DNA from: Prolixibacteraceae bacterium UBA1413
GTDB taxonomy: Bacteria; Bacteroidota; Bacteroidia; Bacteroidales; Prolixibacteraceae
DNA: 64,000 nt
Reading direction: 5' to 3'
Assembly: GCA_002304925.1 (NCBI GenBank)
Contig: DBPT01000029.1
Span: 95,743 to 159,742, forward strand
Within the stretch, counting starts at the first letter, position 1; each line of letters opens with the position of its first letter. The position numbers and the translations under genes were made by a program. This document shows positions 34,112 through 43,209 of this stretch, piece by piece. The notes below the pieces were generated by a model that had not been told where the DNA came from, made no database searches, and was given only the letters and a program-made list of their open reading frames with translations.

Positions 34112-35269
34112 TTATCCGAACCTGACCCATTTGGGAGTATCACCGGTTCCGGCCTTTACGACCGCATCGATAAACTGCATTCCGCGGACGCCATCTTCGG
34201 CACCCGGAAAGTCAAGCCATGCGGGCATGGGTTCGGTTCCATCCATGCGGGCCATGACGGTTTTCGAAAAGTTCCGGTATATATTTGCGAAGGCTTCGAG
34301 GTACCCTTCGGGGTGGCCTCCCGGGGTACGGGTATTGGCCGCCGCCGCGGAATTCATAAAGCCGGTACCCGTCCGGAAGAGTTCCATGGGTTTATCGAGC
34401 CATTTCAGTATCAGGGTATTGGGTTCATGCTGCGCCCATTCCAATCCTCCTTTTTCACCATACACCCTTATTTTAAGCGCATTTTCCTCTCCGGCGGCGA
34501 TCTGGGAGGCCATAAGCACCCCACTGGCACCATTGTCAAAACGGAGCAGCGCAGCCCCGTCGTCGTCGAGAAGGCGGCCCGGGACAAAGGTATTGAGTTC
34601 AGCACAGAGTTCCGTAACCTTTAATCCGGTAATGTATTCCGCCAGGTGGTGGGCATGGGTTCCGATGTCCCCCATGCATCCGGCTTTCCCCGACCGGGAA
34701 GGGTCGGTTCGCCACGATGCCTGGATATTCCCCTTGTCCTCCACTTTTTCGGATAGCCATCCCTGGGGGTATTCCACATAAACTTTGCGGATCTTCCCCA
34801 GTAAACCGTCAGCCACCATTTTCCGGGCTTGTTTGACGGCAGGGTATCCCGCATAGGTATGGGTAAGCGCCAGCACCAATCCCGTTTCCTTTGCCTTGTC
34901 CCGCAATTTCAGCGCTTCTTCGAGGGTGAAGGTAAAAGGTTTGTCAACGACCACATGAAATCCATACTCCAGGGCCATCATGGCCGGACCGAAATGGACA
35001 TGGTTGGGGGTTACAATGGATACAAAATCCATGCGTTCCCCTTCCGGAAGCGCTGATTCCTTTTCGATCATCTCGTGCCAGGTAGTATACACCCTGTTCC
35101 GGGGCAGAAAGAGAGATTTTCCGGTGGAAAATGATACTTCGGGATGGCTGCTGAAACAGCCACACACCAATTCTGCCTGACCATCCATGATGGCAGCGAG
35201 CCGGTGAATCGCCCCGATAAAAGCATTCAACCCGCCTCCGATCATACCCATTCTGAGTTTTCTGTCCAT
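34112..35269 (-). CDS. Gfo/Idh/MocA family oxidoreductase
   Basis: 385 residues. The N-terminal Rossmann motif is GMIGGGLNAFIGAIHR (about residues 8-23). The conserved catalytic lysine motif reads VDKPFT (in place of EKP), and the second catalytic motif GDIGTHAHH supplies the Asp/His pair. The C-terminal half is the expected beta-sheet dimer domain. It is an NAD(P)-dependent dehydrogenase for a cyclic polyol, free sugar or glycoside; the exact substrate is unknown. It is the first gene of the group ending with the aldo/keto reductase. No signal peptide or Tat motif is present, so it is cytosolic. Confidence 0.88.
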   Translation of the reverse strand: MDRKLRMGMIGGGLNAFIGAIHRLAAIMDGQAELVCGCFSSHPEVSFSTGKSLFLPRNRVYTTWHEMIEKESALPEGERMDFVSIVTPNHVHFGPAMMALEYGFHVVVDKPFTFTLEEALKLRDKAKETGLVLALTHTYAGYPAVKQARKMVADGLLGKIRKVYVEYPQGWLSEKVEDKGNIQASWRTDPSRSGKAGCMGDIGTHAHHLAEYITGLKVTELCAELNTFVPGRLLDDDGAALLRFDNGASGVLMASQIAAGEENALKIRVYGEKGGLEWAQHEPNTLILKWLDKPMELFRTGTGFMNSAAAANTRTPGGHPEGYLEAFANIYRNFSKTVMARMDGTEPMPAWLDFPGAEDGVRGMQFIDAVVKAGTGDTPKWVRFG

Positions 35270-35361
35270 ATTCGTTATTAATCATGAAAGTTCCTAAAAT
35301 TAGCAACTCTTTTGGTAACTCTCTCACCAACGCTCCTGTTTTTTGGCCGGAACACATTAAA

Positions 35362-35391
35362 GAAGCCGCTCCGGGTTCCCGGAACGGCTTC
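35362..35391 (-). terminator. Hairpin downstream of rnhA
   Basis: Arms GAAGCCG-C-TCCGGG and CCCGGA-A-CGGCTTC form a 13-bp stem with one C.A mismatch and a 2-nt loop. It lies 84 nt past the rnhA stop. The run of T after it is short on either strand, so termination is plausible but not strong. Confidence 0.5.
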
Positions 35392-35474
35392 ATAAATAGC
35401 GTTGATGTTACCTTATCTTCCTCCCTGTTCAAAACACCTTCAGATATTTTTTCATTCATAAGGGTGTTCTCCAT

Positions 35475-35936
35475 TTATTCAGGCTGGTATCCCGGGTCCC
35501 CGGGAAGTCCGGGTTGCATGGCGGCGGCCACGGCCATTTCGTCGCACCGTTCATTGAAAGGATTATCGTTGTGCCCTTTGATCCAGATGAATTTTACCTG
35601 GTGTTTTTTATAGACTTCCAGGAAACGGAGCCAGAGGTCCTGGTTTTTTTTTCCTTTAAAGCGTTTTGTCATCCAGTTAAATACCCAACCCTTTGTAACT
35701 GCGTCGGCCACATATCGCGAATCGGTAAACACAGTAACTTCCGACCCTTCAATTTTAAGTGCTTCCAGAGCTACGATCACTGCAAGCAGTTCCATTCGGT
35801 TGTTGGTGGTCAGGCTGAAACCCGCGGATAACTCCTTGCGGTGGTCGCCCGACAGGAGGATGATGCCGTACCCTCCCGGGCCCGGGTTGCCCCGGGAAGC
35901 CCCGTCGGTATAGATAGAAACTGAGGGTTTTCCCAT
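35475..35936 (-). CDS. rnhA: Ribonuclease HI
   Basis: A 153-residue cytosolic endonuclease that cuts the RNA strand of RNA-DNA hybrids, removing primers and R-loops. The catalytic carboxylates are visible: Asp in YTDGASRGNPG, Glu in NRMELLAV, Asp in FTDSRYV and the final Asp in NERCDEMA, with the catalytic His in KGHNDNP. Length is standard. It stands between the sugar genes and the S46 peptidase and is probably transcribed alone. Confidence 0.96.
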   Translation of the reverse strand: MGKPSVSIYTDGASRGNPGPGGYGIILLSGDHRKELSAGFSLTTNNRMELLAVIVALEALKIEGSEVTVFTDSRYVADAVTKGWVFNWMTKRFKGKKNQDLWLRFLEVYKKHQVKFIWIKGHNDNPFNERCDEMAVAAAMQPGLPGDPGYQPE

Positions 35937-36021
35937 AAGTTGGAATTACTATCCTGATAACCACCTCCCCCTTATCCGCTTAATCGGATCCGGGTACTCC
36001 TCCTGCATCAGGAGCAGAAAC

Positions 36022-38169
36022 TTAATTTACAATGGTCATTTCGTCAATCAGATGGGTGGCGCCGGCATATTTATCGACCACCCACAGCACAAACCTGATA
36101 TCAACGCTGATGGTCCGCTGCAGTTCCGGTTCGAATGCAACATCACCGCTCATGGCTTCCCAGTTACCGTCAAACGCAATACCGATCAGTTCCCCGTTGG
36201 CATTCAGCACCGGGCTTCCCGAATTTCCGCCGGTGATGTCGTTGTTGCTGATAAAGCAGGTTTCCAGTTCTCCTTCGGAATTGGCATACCGGCCAAAATC
36301 ACGGGCGCGAATCAGCTCCTTCATCCTGAGGGGCACATCAAATTCATGATCTCCGGGGATCTCTTTTTCAAGATATCCGTCCACCGTGGTGGTTGCCCGG
36401 TAAACCACGCCGTCGCGGGGTTCATAACTTCCGACCGTTCCATAGGTAAGACGCATCGTGGAATTGGCATCGGGATAGAAGGTCTTGCCGGGTTGCATTT
36501 CCATCAATCCGGCCATGAGAAGATTACGCCCTTCTTCCAGCTGGCGTGTATTTTTTTCGGTCTCCTGGCCCAGGTTCCTCATCATGTCAAAAATGTCGCC
36601 CGAAGCATTGAATACCATGTCTTTATCGAGAATCCTGCGGCTGGGGTTGTTCAGGAATGTGTTGAATCTGACGGAATCGCTGAAAACGGAAATCCCGAAC
36701 ATTTTGGCGACATATTTTGCAAAATCGCCCTTGTATTTTTTGTTGATAACGGAAAAAAACTTCGGGTAATAAAGCGGGCTGACCCTGTCGGCGTAAAGTT
36801 TCATCAGGCGGGCAGCCAGTTTCTGGTCGGTGGCAGCATCATAATCCTTATAGAAAGTTTCGGCCATTAGTTTCAGGCTTGCCACGGCCTGGCCGATCAA
36901 TTCCCTGTTTTCATCAGGTTTCTCAAGCAGGTTGTACAACGCCTGGGCACGATAGGCAGCCATAAAAATCTCGGGACCTGAGATCAGCGATTCCGTGAGA
37001 TATTGCAGGGCAAGGTCATCATCGTTATCCAGATAGGAATTGTTTATCATCTCCAGTGCTTTGCCGTATTTGGCTTTGCGCTCCGGGGATGCTTCAACCC
37101 ATTGGGAAAAAACCTCTTCTTCGGCCTTTTTCCGTTCTATCACCCGCAGATTATCCAGCTGCTCATTCTGTCCGATGCTGTATTTGTAATAGTTGGAACT
37201 CCCGGCATGTTTACTAGCATACTGTATGCGGGCCTTCTGGCTGGATGCCATGTAGTCGTCGATGATTTCAAGTTTCTTTTCCCGCACATCAATCCGGGTT
37301 TTGTTGGTCACGTCCATGATGAATTTCACTTCGCCCGATGTCCGGTAGCGGCTGGTCCGGCCGGGATAACCCATGATCATGGAATAGTCGCCGTCTTTCA
37401 CCCCTTTTAGGGAAATGGGAAAATAATGGCGGGGTTTCAGGGGCACATTGTTTTTGGAATAGGGGGCAGGTTTGCCGTCGGGACCGCAATAGACCCGGTA
37501 GATAGAAAAGTCGGCGGTATGGCGGGGCCACATCCAGTTGTCGGTGTCACCCCCGAATTTGCCGAGTGACTGCGGCGGTGCGCCCACCAGGCGCACATCC
37601 CTGAAGGTTTCGTAGACAAAGAGAAAGAATTTGTTGGATTCAAAGAGGGGGGTCACCCGTGCCTCGTAATGGGTTTCCCCTACGGCTTCCTTTTCAATCC
37701 TGGCAGAAGCCTCCGTGACGGCCTGCTGACGCTGGCTGAAGGACATGCCTTCCTTAACATCCTGCAGAACCCTGTCGGTCACATCTTCCGCACTGATGAG
37801 AAACCTGGCGATCTTTGAAGGATTCGGAAGTTCCTCTTCCCGGGTTTGCGCCCAGAAACCATCCCGCAGGTAGTCGTGTTCGACGCTGGAATGACGCTGA
37901 ATATCGCCCATGGCACAATGATGGTTGGTAAGCATCAATCCTTCAGGAGAAATCATTTCAGCAGTGCATCCGCCGATATGAACCACAGCATCCTTTAAAC
38001 TGCCGTTGTTAATACTGTAAAGATCTTCCGCACTGAGCCGAAGACCTGTTTTTTGCATGTCACCGATGTTCAGTTTCCGGATCAGGGCGGGAAGCCACAT
38101 CCCTTCGTCGGCTTTTGCCGGAACAGCCAACACAATGGCAAGCACCGAAATAATAAAAAAATTTCTCAT
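36022..38169 (-). CDS. S46 family dipeptidyl peptidase, DPP7-type
   Basis: 715 residues with a signal peptide (about 1-20, ending VPAKA) and the mature start DEGMWLP typical of S46 enzymes. The catalytic triad is traceable: His in TNHHC, Asp in GGDTDNWMWPRHTADF and Ser in GGNSGSP. In this family the residue after FD near the C-terminus steers specificity: Arg in Asp/Glu-specific DPP11, Gly in DPP7. Here it is FDGNWE, so release of dipeptides with hydrophobic P1 residues is expected. It is periplasmic and supports peptide feeding. I chose the start that begins the signal peptide, since the longer reading frame adds an unlikely leader. Confidence 0.92.
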   Translation of the reverse strand: MRNFFIISVLAIVLAVPAKADEGMWLPALIRKLNIGDMQKTGLRLSAEDLYSINNGSLKDAVVHIGGCTAEMISPEGLMLTNHHCAMGDIQRHSSVEHDYLRDGFWAQTREEELPNPSKIARFLISAEDVTDRVLQDVKEGMSFSQRQQAVTEASARIEKEAVGETHYEARVTPLFESNKFFLFVYETFRDVRLVGAPPQSLGKFGGDTDNWMWPRHTADFSIYRVYCGPDGKPAPYSKNNVPLKPRHYFPISLKGVKDGDYSMIMGYPGRTSRYRTSGEVKFIMDVTNKTRIDVREKKLEIIDDYMASSQKARIQYASKHAGSSNYYKYSIGQNEQLDNLRVIERKKAEEEVFSQWVEASPERKAKYGKALEMINNSYLDNDDDLALQYLTESLISGPEIFMAAYRAQALYNLLEKPDENRELIGQAVASLKLMAETFYKDYDAATDQKLAARLMKLYADRVSPLYYPKFFSVINKKYKGDFAKYVAKMFGISVFSDSVRFNTFLNNPSRRILDKDMVFNASGDIFDMMRNLGQETEKNTRQLEEGRNLLMAGLMEMQPGKTFYPDANSTMRLTYGTVGSYEPRDGVVYRATTTVDGYLEKEIPGDHEFDVPLRMKELIRARDFGRYANSEGELETCFISNNDITGGNSGSPVLNANGELIGIAFDGNWEAMSGDVAFEPELQRTISVDIRFVLWVVDKYAGATHLIDEMTIVN

Positions 38170-38336
38170 ATCTATTGATCTGACATTTAATGAAATATTT
38201 TTCTGTTTTTCTCGATCTTCCTGTATATGGGGACTGGCCCTCAAAAATAACAGATGTTTCAGCCAGTAACAAATAATTTTAAGAAAATAAAACATTTGCC
38301 CTTTGCCGAAGTCGTCGGCAATTGTTCGAAACTTGT

Positions 38337-38344
38337 TAATTTTG
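38337..38344 (+). promoter_or_regulatory. -7 promoter element of the M23-dxr-rseP group
   Basis: TAATTTTG, a full TAnnTTTG match 19 nt before the ATG of the M23 gene. It probably drives the M23 gene, dxr and rseP, which follow with gaps of 3 and 18 nt. Confidence 0.55.
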
Positions 38345-38363
38345 TGCCTTCCAATTCTATTGC

Positions 38364-39227
38364 ATGACGAAAAACAATTTCAGAAAGAACCTGTCAGAAA
38401 AACTGCGCAGCAAGTTCCGGCTGATCATTTATAACGATACCTCTTTCCAGTCGGTATGGACGATGAAACTTTCGCCATTGAGGGTTTTTACCTTTGTCAG
38501 CCTTTTTTCCGTTGTTTTGATATCGCTGGTGGTCTTTCTGGTGGCCTCCACCCCCCTGCGGGAATACATCCCCGGGTATCCGAACGAGGAAGAACGGGAA
38601 ATGCTGTTTAAAAACGTCGTCCTGTTGGATTCCCTGGAGAATGAACTGGCTAAAAGGGACAAATTCTTCGAAGACATGCGGATGATCATTTCGGGGGAAG
38701 TCCCGAAAGATAATCAGGCCGGAGGCGAGGTCACCGAAAAGCCGGCAAAGGTAACCTTCACGCCTTACAACCATGATTCTGTCTTCCAGGACAAAATCCT
38801 TGAAGAACGGTTGAATTTATCGGCCAGGACGCCTGCGGAACAAGGGAATTCACCTGAAAAGATTCATTTTTTCCAACCCACAAAAGGACTGATTACCAAT
38901 AAGTTTGACCTGAAAAAAGCCCATTATGGGGTGGATCTGGTAGGGCAGCCCAATTCCAGGATTTCGGCGGTTCTGGGAGGGACCGTGCTTTTTGCAGGAT
39001 GGACTATCCAGGCGGGCCATGTGATTTTTCTCCTCCACGGGAACAACCTTACTTCGGCATATATGCACAATGCCGAGTTGCTGAAAAAGACGGGAGATCA
39101 GGTCAAGGCGGGGGAAGCCATTGCGATCATCGGCAATACGGGGGAGTTAACCACAGGCCCGCATCTTCACTTTGAATTATGGCACAACGGAATACCGGTA
39201 GATCCTGAAAAGTATATTGTCTTTTAA
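38364..39227 (+). CDS. Membrane-anchored M23 family metallopeptidase
   Basis: 287 residues. A membrane span at about residues 39-61 (VFTFVSLFSVVLISLVVFLVA) is followed by a coiled-coil-like stretch and a C-terminal M23/LytM domain (about 170-287). The zinc ligands are intact (HYGVD and GPHLHFE), unlike the EnvC-like protein at 12-13 kb. It is thus likely to be an active peptidoglycan endopeptidase facing the periplasm. It lies 3 nt before dxr, an operon shared by many Bacteroidota. Confidence 0.9.
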   Translation: MTKNNFRKNLSEKLRSKFRLIIYNDTSFQSVWTMKLSPLRVFTFVSLFSVVLISLVVFLVASTPLREYIPGYPNEEEREMLFKNVVLLDSLENELAKRDKFFEDMRMIISGEVPKDNQAGGEVTEKPAKVTFTPYNHDSVFQDKILEERLNLSARTPAEQGNSPEKIHFFQPTKGLITNKFDLKKAHYGVDLVGQPNSRISAVLGGTVLFAGWTIQAGHVIFLLHGNNLTSAYMHNAELLKKTGDQVKAGEAIAIIGNTGELTTGPHLHFELWHNGIPVDPEKYIVF

Positions 39228-39230
39228 ATC

Positions 39231-40394
39231 ATGAAGAAGAGACTTGCCATTCTGGGATCGACGGGCTCCATCGGGAGACAAACCCTGGAGGTGGTGGAAA
39301 AAAATCCCGGCCGTTTTGTAGTAGAAGTACTCACTGCCTACAACAACGCCCGCCTGTTGATCCGTCAGGCGAAAAAGTTTCTTCCCGATGTGGTGGTAAT
39401 CGGCAACGAAGAGAATTATCAGCTTGTCAAAGAAGCCCTGAAAGATGTTCCGGTGAAGGTTTTTGCTGGGTCAGACGCCATCGGGCAGGTAGCCGGAATG
39501 GATTCCGTTGACATGGTGCTGACGGCCATGGTAGGCTATTCCGGTCTCATTCCTACGCTGAAGGCCGTGGAAGCCGGCAAGTCAGTCGCCATAGCCAACA
39601 AAGAGACGCTGGTGGTGGCAGGAGAGTTGGTCACCCAGCTGGCGCGGGAGAAGCAGGTTGGCCTCCTGCCCGTTGACAGTGAACATTCGGCCATTTTCCA
39701 GTGCCTGGCGGGAGAATTCATGAATCCCGCCGAAAAAATCCTGCTTACCTGTTCCGGGGGTCCCTTCCGGGGAAAAAATTCCAGCCAGCTGGCGAAGGTC
39801 ACCCCCACCGACGCCCTCGCCCACCCCAACTGGGAGATGGGCGCCAAAATCACCATCGATTCAGCCACCCTCATGAACAAGGGTTTTGAAATGATCGAAG
39901 CCCACTGGTTATTCGGCCTTCCCCCGAAGAATATCGAAGTGATCGTCCACCCCCAGTCCATCATCCATTCTATGGTGCAGTTCCGCGACGGTTCCATGAA
40001 GGCACAACTCGGACTCCCCGATATGCGGCTCCCCATCCTCTATGCACTGGGATTTCCGGAAAGAATTGCCAATGACTTTCCCAGACTGGACTTCCGGAAA
40101 TATCCGAACCTCACCTTTGAAGAACCCGATATCCGCAATTTCCCCAACCTGGCCCTCGCCTATGAAGCGATTGCAAAGGGCGGCAACATCCCCTGCGTCC
40201 TCAACGCCGCCAACGAAATTGTCGTCAACGCCTTCCTGGAAGGAAAAATCGGATTCACTACCATGCCGCTGATCATCGAAAAAGCAATCCTCAAGGCGCA
40301 TTTCATTCCCTCCCCCTCCCTCGATGACCTTATTTACACCAACAATGAAACAAGAAGCTTTTCAGAGTCGTTAATATTGTCAGAAAAAAATTAA
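39231..40394 (+). CDS. dxr: 1-deoxy-D-xylulose 5-phosphate reductoisomerase
   Basis: A 387-residue enzyme that rearranges and reduces DXP to MEP with NADPH, the first committed step of the non-mevalonate isoprenoid pathway. It shows the NADPH motif LGSTGSIGRQTLEVV (about residues 7-21), AIANKETLV, PVDSEHSAIFQCL with the metal-binding Asp/Glu, and NMGxKxT-like WEMGAKITIDSATLMNKG. A later step of the same pathway, ispG, is also in this window at 60-61.9 kb. It is co-transcribed with an M23 peptidase and rseP. Confidence 0.97.
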   Translation: MKKRLAILGSTGSIGRQTLEVVEKNPGRFVVEVLTAYNNARLLIRQAKKFLPDVVVIGNEENYQLVKEALKDVPVKVFAGSDAIGQVAGMDSVDMVLTAMVGYSGLIPTLKAVEAGKSVAIANKETLVVAGELVTQLAREKQVGLLPVDSEHSAIFQCLAGEFMNPAEKILLTCSGGPFRGKNSSQLAKVTPTDALAHPNWEMGAKITIDSATLMNKGFEMIEAHWLFGLPPKNIEVIVHPQSIIHSMVQFRDGSMKAQLGLPDMRLPILYALGFPERIANDFPRLDFRKYPNLTFEEPDIRNFPNLALAYEAIAKGGNIPCVLNAANEIVVNAFLEGKIGFTTMPLIIEKAILKAHFIPSPSLDDLIYTNNETRSFSESLILSEKN

Positions 40395-40412
40395 TCAGCA
40401 AATATTGGAATA

Positions 40413-41741
40413 ATGGAATCTGTTCTTATAAAAGCCGCACAACTTATTTTAAGCCTTGCCATACTGGTGATTGTTCACGAGTTCGGACATTTTCTCTTTG
40501 CCCGTTTATTCAAAACACGGGTTGAGAAATTCTACCTTTTCTTCAATCCCTGGTTTGCCCTGTGGAAGAAAAAAATCGGGGAAACAGAATATGGCATCGG
40601 ATGGCTGCCGCTTGGGGGATATGTGAAAATATCGGGGATGATTGATGAGTCGATGGACAAGGAGGCCATGAAGCAACCTGCCCAGCCCTGGGAATTCCGT
40701 TCCAAGCCTGCATGGCAGCGGCTTCTGATCATGGTCGGCGGGGTACTGGTGAACTTTATCTTCGCCTTTCTAATTTATATAGCCGTTCTCTATGCCTGGG
40801 GGGAGGAGTACCTTCCCACCTCAAGCGTCAAATATGGCGTCGTAGTCGATGAGACAGGTGAAAAGCTGGGATTCCGGAACGGGGATAAAATATTGTCGGT
40901 CGACAACCGCCCGGTGGAGAATTTTGCCAAAATCGTTCCCACCATCGTATTTGACAATGCCACCTCTGTCCAGGTGGAACGGGATGGCGTAAAAACAGAC
41001 ATTCCCATCACCGGCGAAGCAATGGCCTTGTTGCTGAAAAGCAAGGGGGTTTTCGGGGTCCGGTATCCTTTCCGGTTCACCATCGGTGACTTTGCCAAGG
41101 AGTCTCCCGGGAGGGAAGCCGGACTTCAGAAGGGGGATGAGCTTGCCGGCATCAACGGCCTGCAGTTCGTTTATCACGATGAATTCCAGAAGATGCTGGC
41201 CGAAAACAAAGGACAATCCATTACCGTTGACGTGCTGAGGAACGGGCAACCCCTGGAAATCTCCGTGAAGCTGGGTGAAGACGGCATGATCGGCATTTCC
41301 AACAGCCTCTCTTTTCAGGATCTCTTTGAATTTAAAACCATTCGGTATGGGTTCTTCGAATCGATTCCCGCGGGCATTTCCCGGGGTATCGAAACCACCG
41401 GCAACTACCTCAAACAGTTCAAACTGTTCTTCAGGCCCGAAACCAAGGCTTATGAATCCCTTGGGGGATTTATCACCATCGGGAGTATCTTCCCGGACTC
41501 CTGGGACTGGCACTCCTTTTGGAACATGACAGCCTTCATCTCCATCATCCTGGCCATCATGAACCTGTTGCCCATCCCCGCCTTGGACGGAGGTCACGTC
41601 ATGTTTCTGCTCTTCGAAATCATCACCCGCCGGAAACCCAGTGAGAGATTTATGGAATATGCCCAGATGACCGGCATGTTCCTCCTCCTGGCCCTGGTGC
41701 TCTATGCCAATGCCAACGATATTCTAAAACTTTTCAGGTAA
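40413..41741 (+). CDS. rseP: RIP metalloprotease RseP (site-2 protease)
   Basis: A 442-residue multi-span inner-membrane zinc protease that cuts transmembrane segments of anti-sigma factors and leftover signal peptides. The HEFGH zinc motif is in the first membrane segment (about residues 22-26). Two periplasmic PDZ-like domains follow (around EKLGFRNGDKILSVDNRPVE and AGLQKGDELAGINGLQFV). The second metal motif NLLPIPALDGG lies near the C-terminus. It is 18 nt after dxr, the usual dxr-rseP pairing. Confidence 0.95.
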   Translation: MESVLIKAAQLILSLAILVIVHEFGHFLFARLFKTRVEKFYLFFNPWFALWKKKIGETEYGIGWLPLGGYVKISGMIDESMDKEAMKQPAQPWEFRSKPAWQRLLIMVGGVLVNFIFAFLIYIAVLYAWGEEYLPTSSVKYGVVVDETGEKLGFRNGDKILSVDNRPVENFAKIVPTIVFDNATSVQVERDGVKTDIPITGEAMALLLKSKGVFGVRYPFRFTIGDFAKESPGREAGLQKGDELAGINGLQFVYHDEFQKMLAENKGQSITVDVLRNGQPLEISVKLGEDGMIGISNSLSFQDLFEFKTIRYGFFESIPAGISRGIETTGNYLKQFKLFFRPETKAYESLGGFITIGSIFPDSWDWHSFWNMTAFISIILAIMNLLPIPALDGGHVMFLLFEIITRRKPSERFMEYAQMTGMFLLLALVLYANANDILKLFR

Positions 41742-41765
41742 AGACCTTTGGTAGATAAAAAAAGC

Positions 41766-41773
41766 TATTTTTG
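41766..41773 (+). promoter_or_regulatory. -7 promoter element of tatA
   Basis: TATTTTTG, a full TAnnTTTG match 23 nt before the tatA ATG. A TTTG at 41747-41750, 15 nt upstream, could act as the -33 element, although the spacing is somewhat short. Confidence 0.55.
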
Positions 41774-41796
41774 TAATAAATATAAACCACTGCATC

Positions 41797-41988
41797 ATGA
41801 ACCTATTTGTAATTGCCGGTGCCGTCGGACCCTGGCAGATCGTGCTGGTCGTAGCCCTTGCCCTTCTTCTTTTCGGCGGAAAGAAAATTCCCGAACTCAT
41901 GAAAGGATTGGGGCAGGGAATGAGAGAATTCAAAAAGGCCACCAAGGAAGATACTTCGGAAGAAGATTCCGAAAATCCGAAGAAATAG
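41797..41988 (+). CDS. tatA: Twin-arginine translocase subunit TatA/TatE
   Basis: A 63-residue protein that forms the pore-like oligomer for export of folded proteins. One N-terminal membrane helix (about 13-28, PWQIVLVVALALLLFGG) is followed by the hinge FGGKKIPELMKGLGQG, an amphipathic helix and a short acidic tail. No tatB or tatC is in the window. It ends 27 nt before a bidirectional terminator. Confidence 0.92.
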   Translation: MNLFVIAGAVGPWQIVLVVALALLLFGGKKIPELMKGLGQGMREFKKATKEDTSEEDSENPKK

Positions 41989-42015
41989 AGCGCTTTACCG
42001 CTTCAATCTGACCCT

Positions 42016-42054
42016 TAAATCCCGTTTCGCTATCCTATGGTGAAACGGGATTTA
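42016..42054. terminator. Bidirectional terminator between tatA and the secreted endonuclease gene
   Basis: Thirteen-base-pair arms (TAAATCCCGTTTC and its complement) enclose a 13-nt loop. AT-rich ends act as the U-run on each strand. It is placed exactly between two convergent genes, and the endonuclease stop codon begins next to it. Confidence 0.8.
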
Positions 42055-43125
42055 TTATTGACCTGCTTTCACAAATGAGAGGGTCTGGGTACCACCGGCG
42101 ACCGTTACCTTCAGAAAATAGAGGCCGGGCGAAAGCTTTTGCAACGGAATGACGGTTTCCCAACCCACGGTTCGGGTATCCAGATGAGTTATCCCTGTTA
42201 TATCAAAAACAGTCAGCCTTGCTTCACGGGTTTCCTGGCCCCCGATTTTCAGGAACACCTTTTCAAATGCCGGATTCGGATAGGCGACAACCATAAGTTC
42301 CTCCTCATAAGGTTCAAGGAGAGGATTCAGGGATCCCCAGATTTTTTCGGCAAACAGAGGATCGTCGATAAAGGGATTTCTGTTTTTCTGAATAATAAAC
42401 ACCGCTTCGTTCCTTTGAATTTCCTTTAAGCTGACGGAATCGCGCCAGTGCCATGACAGCAGCATATCGCGTGCCCAGGGCCGGGGTTCGGCACCTGTAA
42501 CCATGGGACTTCCGGGCCAGTTCCGGTCTTCGTTGTAATAGCGAACGGCCATGTACATCATCGTACGGGCAAGATCACCCTTGTATTCGTCGATGGGTTC
42601 GAAAATGTCAGATGCGTAACCCGGCCAGGAGCAGGGTCCGACTTTACTTCCGTTCAGAGAGGTCCATTTGGGTGCCGAAGTCTCTCCAAAAGGCAGGTTG
42701 CCCCGTTTGTTGTTGACCCAGCCATCGGTCGGAAAGATATGAAACAGGTCGGTAACCATCGGATCCGCATCGCCGAACCAGCTTTTGGGAAACAGATGTT
42801 CACGGTTGTAGCAATCCCCCTCACGGGAATAGGTGCCACACCGGTTGACGGTAAAAGTATAGGAATAGGGGGGTGTGCCTCCGGGAACGTCGGAATAGAT
42901 ATCCCAGACGCTGCTGTCAGGTTTCGCATCGGTTGACCTGAAACATCCCCAGATTTCCGAGTAGGTGATCGCGGTATGACCGTCGATGATATCGTGAAGC
43001 GCCTGCTGAAGTTCTTTCCCAGTCAGGACTCCTGCCGCATCATAATATCCCGGGGGCGGTTGTGCGGCCACCGGCAGGCCGCTGATGACGGCCAGAAAAA
43101 TCAGAAATAGCTTTAAAATGTTCAT
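42055..43125 (-). CDS. Secreted endonuclease I family nuclease with type IX sorting domain
   Basis: 356 residues: signal peptide (about 1-20), endonuclease I/His-Me finger domain (about 25-265) and a C-terminal Por secretion sorting domain (about 275-356, starting VVAYPNPAFEKVF and ending GLYFLKVTV...FVK). The nuclease motifs NREHLFPKSWF with the catalytic His and DLFHIFPTDGWVNNKRGN are intact, so it should cut DNA nonspecifically, and perhaps RNA. Export is through the type IX system to the cell surface or medium. It is the last gene of the minus-strand run with two DUF5689 lipoproteins and a TonB receptor. The ATG at 43125 is chosen because it begins the signal peptide. Confidence 0.9.
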   Translation of the reverse strand: MNILKLFLIFLAVISGLPVAAQPPPGYYDAAGVLTGKELQQALHDIIDGHTAITYSEIWGCFRSTDAKPDSSVWDIYSDVPGGTPPYSYTFTVNRCGTYSREGDCYNREHLFPKSWFGDADPMVTDLFHIFPTDGWVNNKRGNLPFGETSAPKWTSLNGSKVGPCSWPGYASDIFEPIDEYKGDLARTMMYMAVRYYNEDRNWPGSPMVTGAEPRPWARDMLLSWHWRDSVSLKEIQRNEAVFIIQKNRNPFIDDPLFAEKIWGSLNPLLEPYEEELMVVAYPNPAFEKVFLKIGGQETREARLTVFDITGITHLDTRTVGWETVIPLQKLSPGLYFLKVTVAGGTQTLSFVKAGQ

Positions 43126-43209
43126 CTTCGTACCATCAGGTTGTTCCCTGAACAAAGAATGGCGATTCCGGAAGTATAAAAACCGTGTTCCCCAAAAAAA
43201 TCGGGCTTT

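Noticed and set aside
34056..34781. Open frame of 241 codons antisense to the Gfo/Idh/MocA gene
   Set aside because: Ser/Pro-rich translation typical of an antisense frame; the opposite strand is a clear oxidoreductase.
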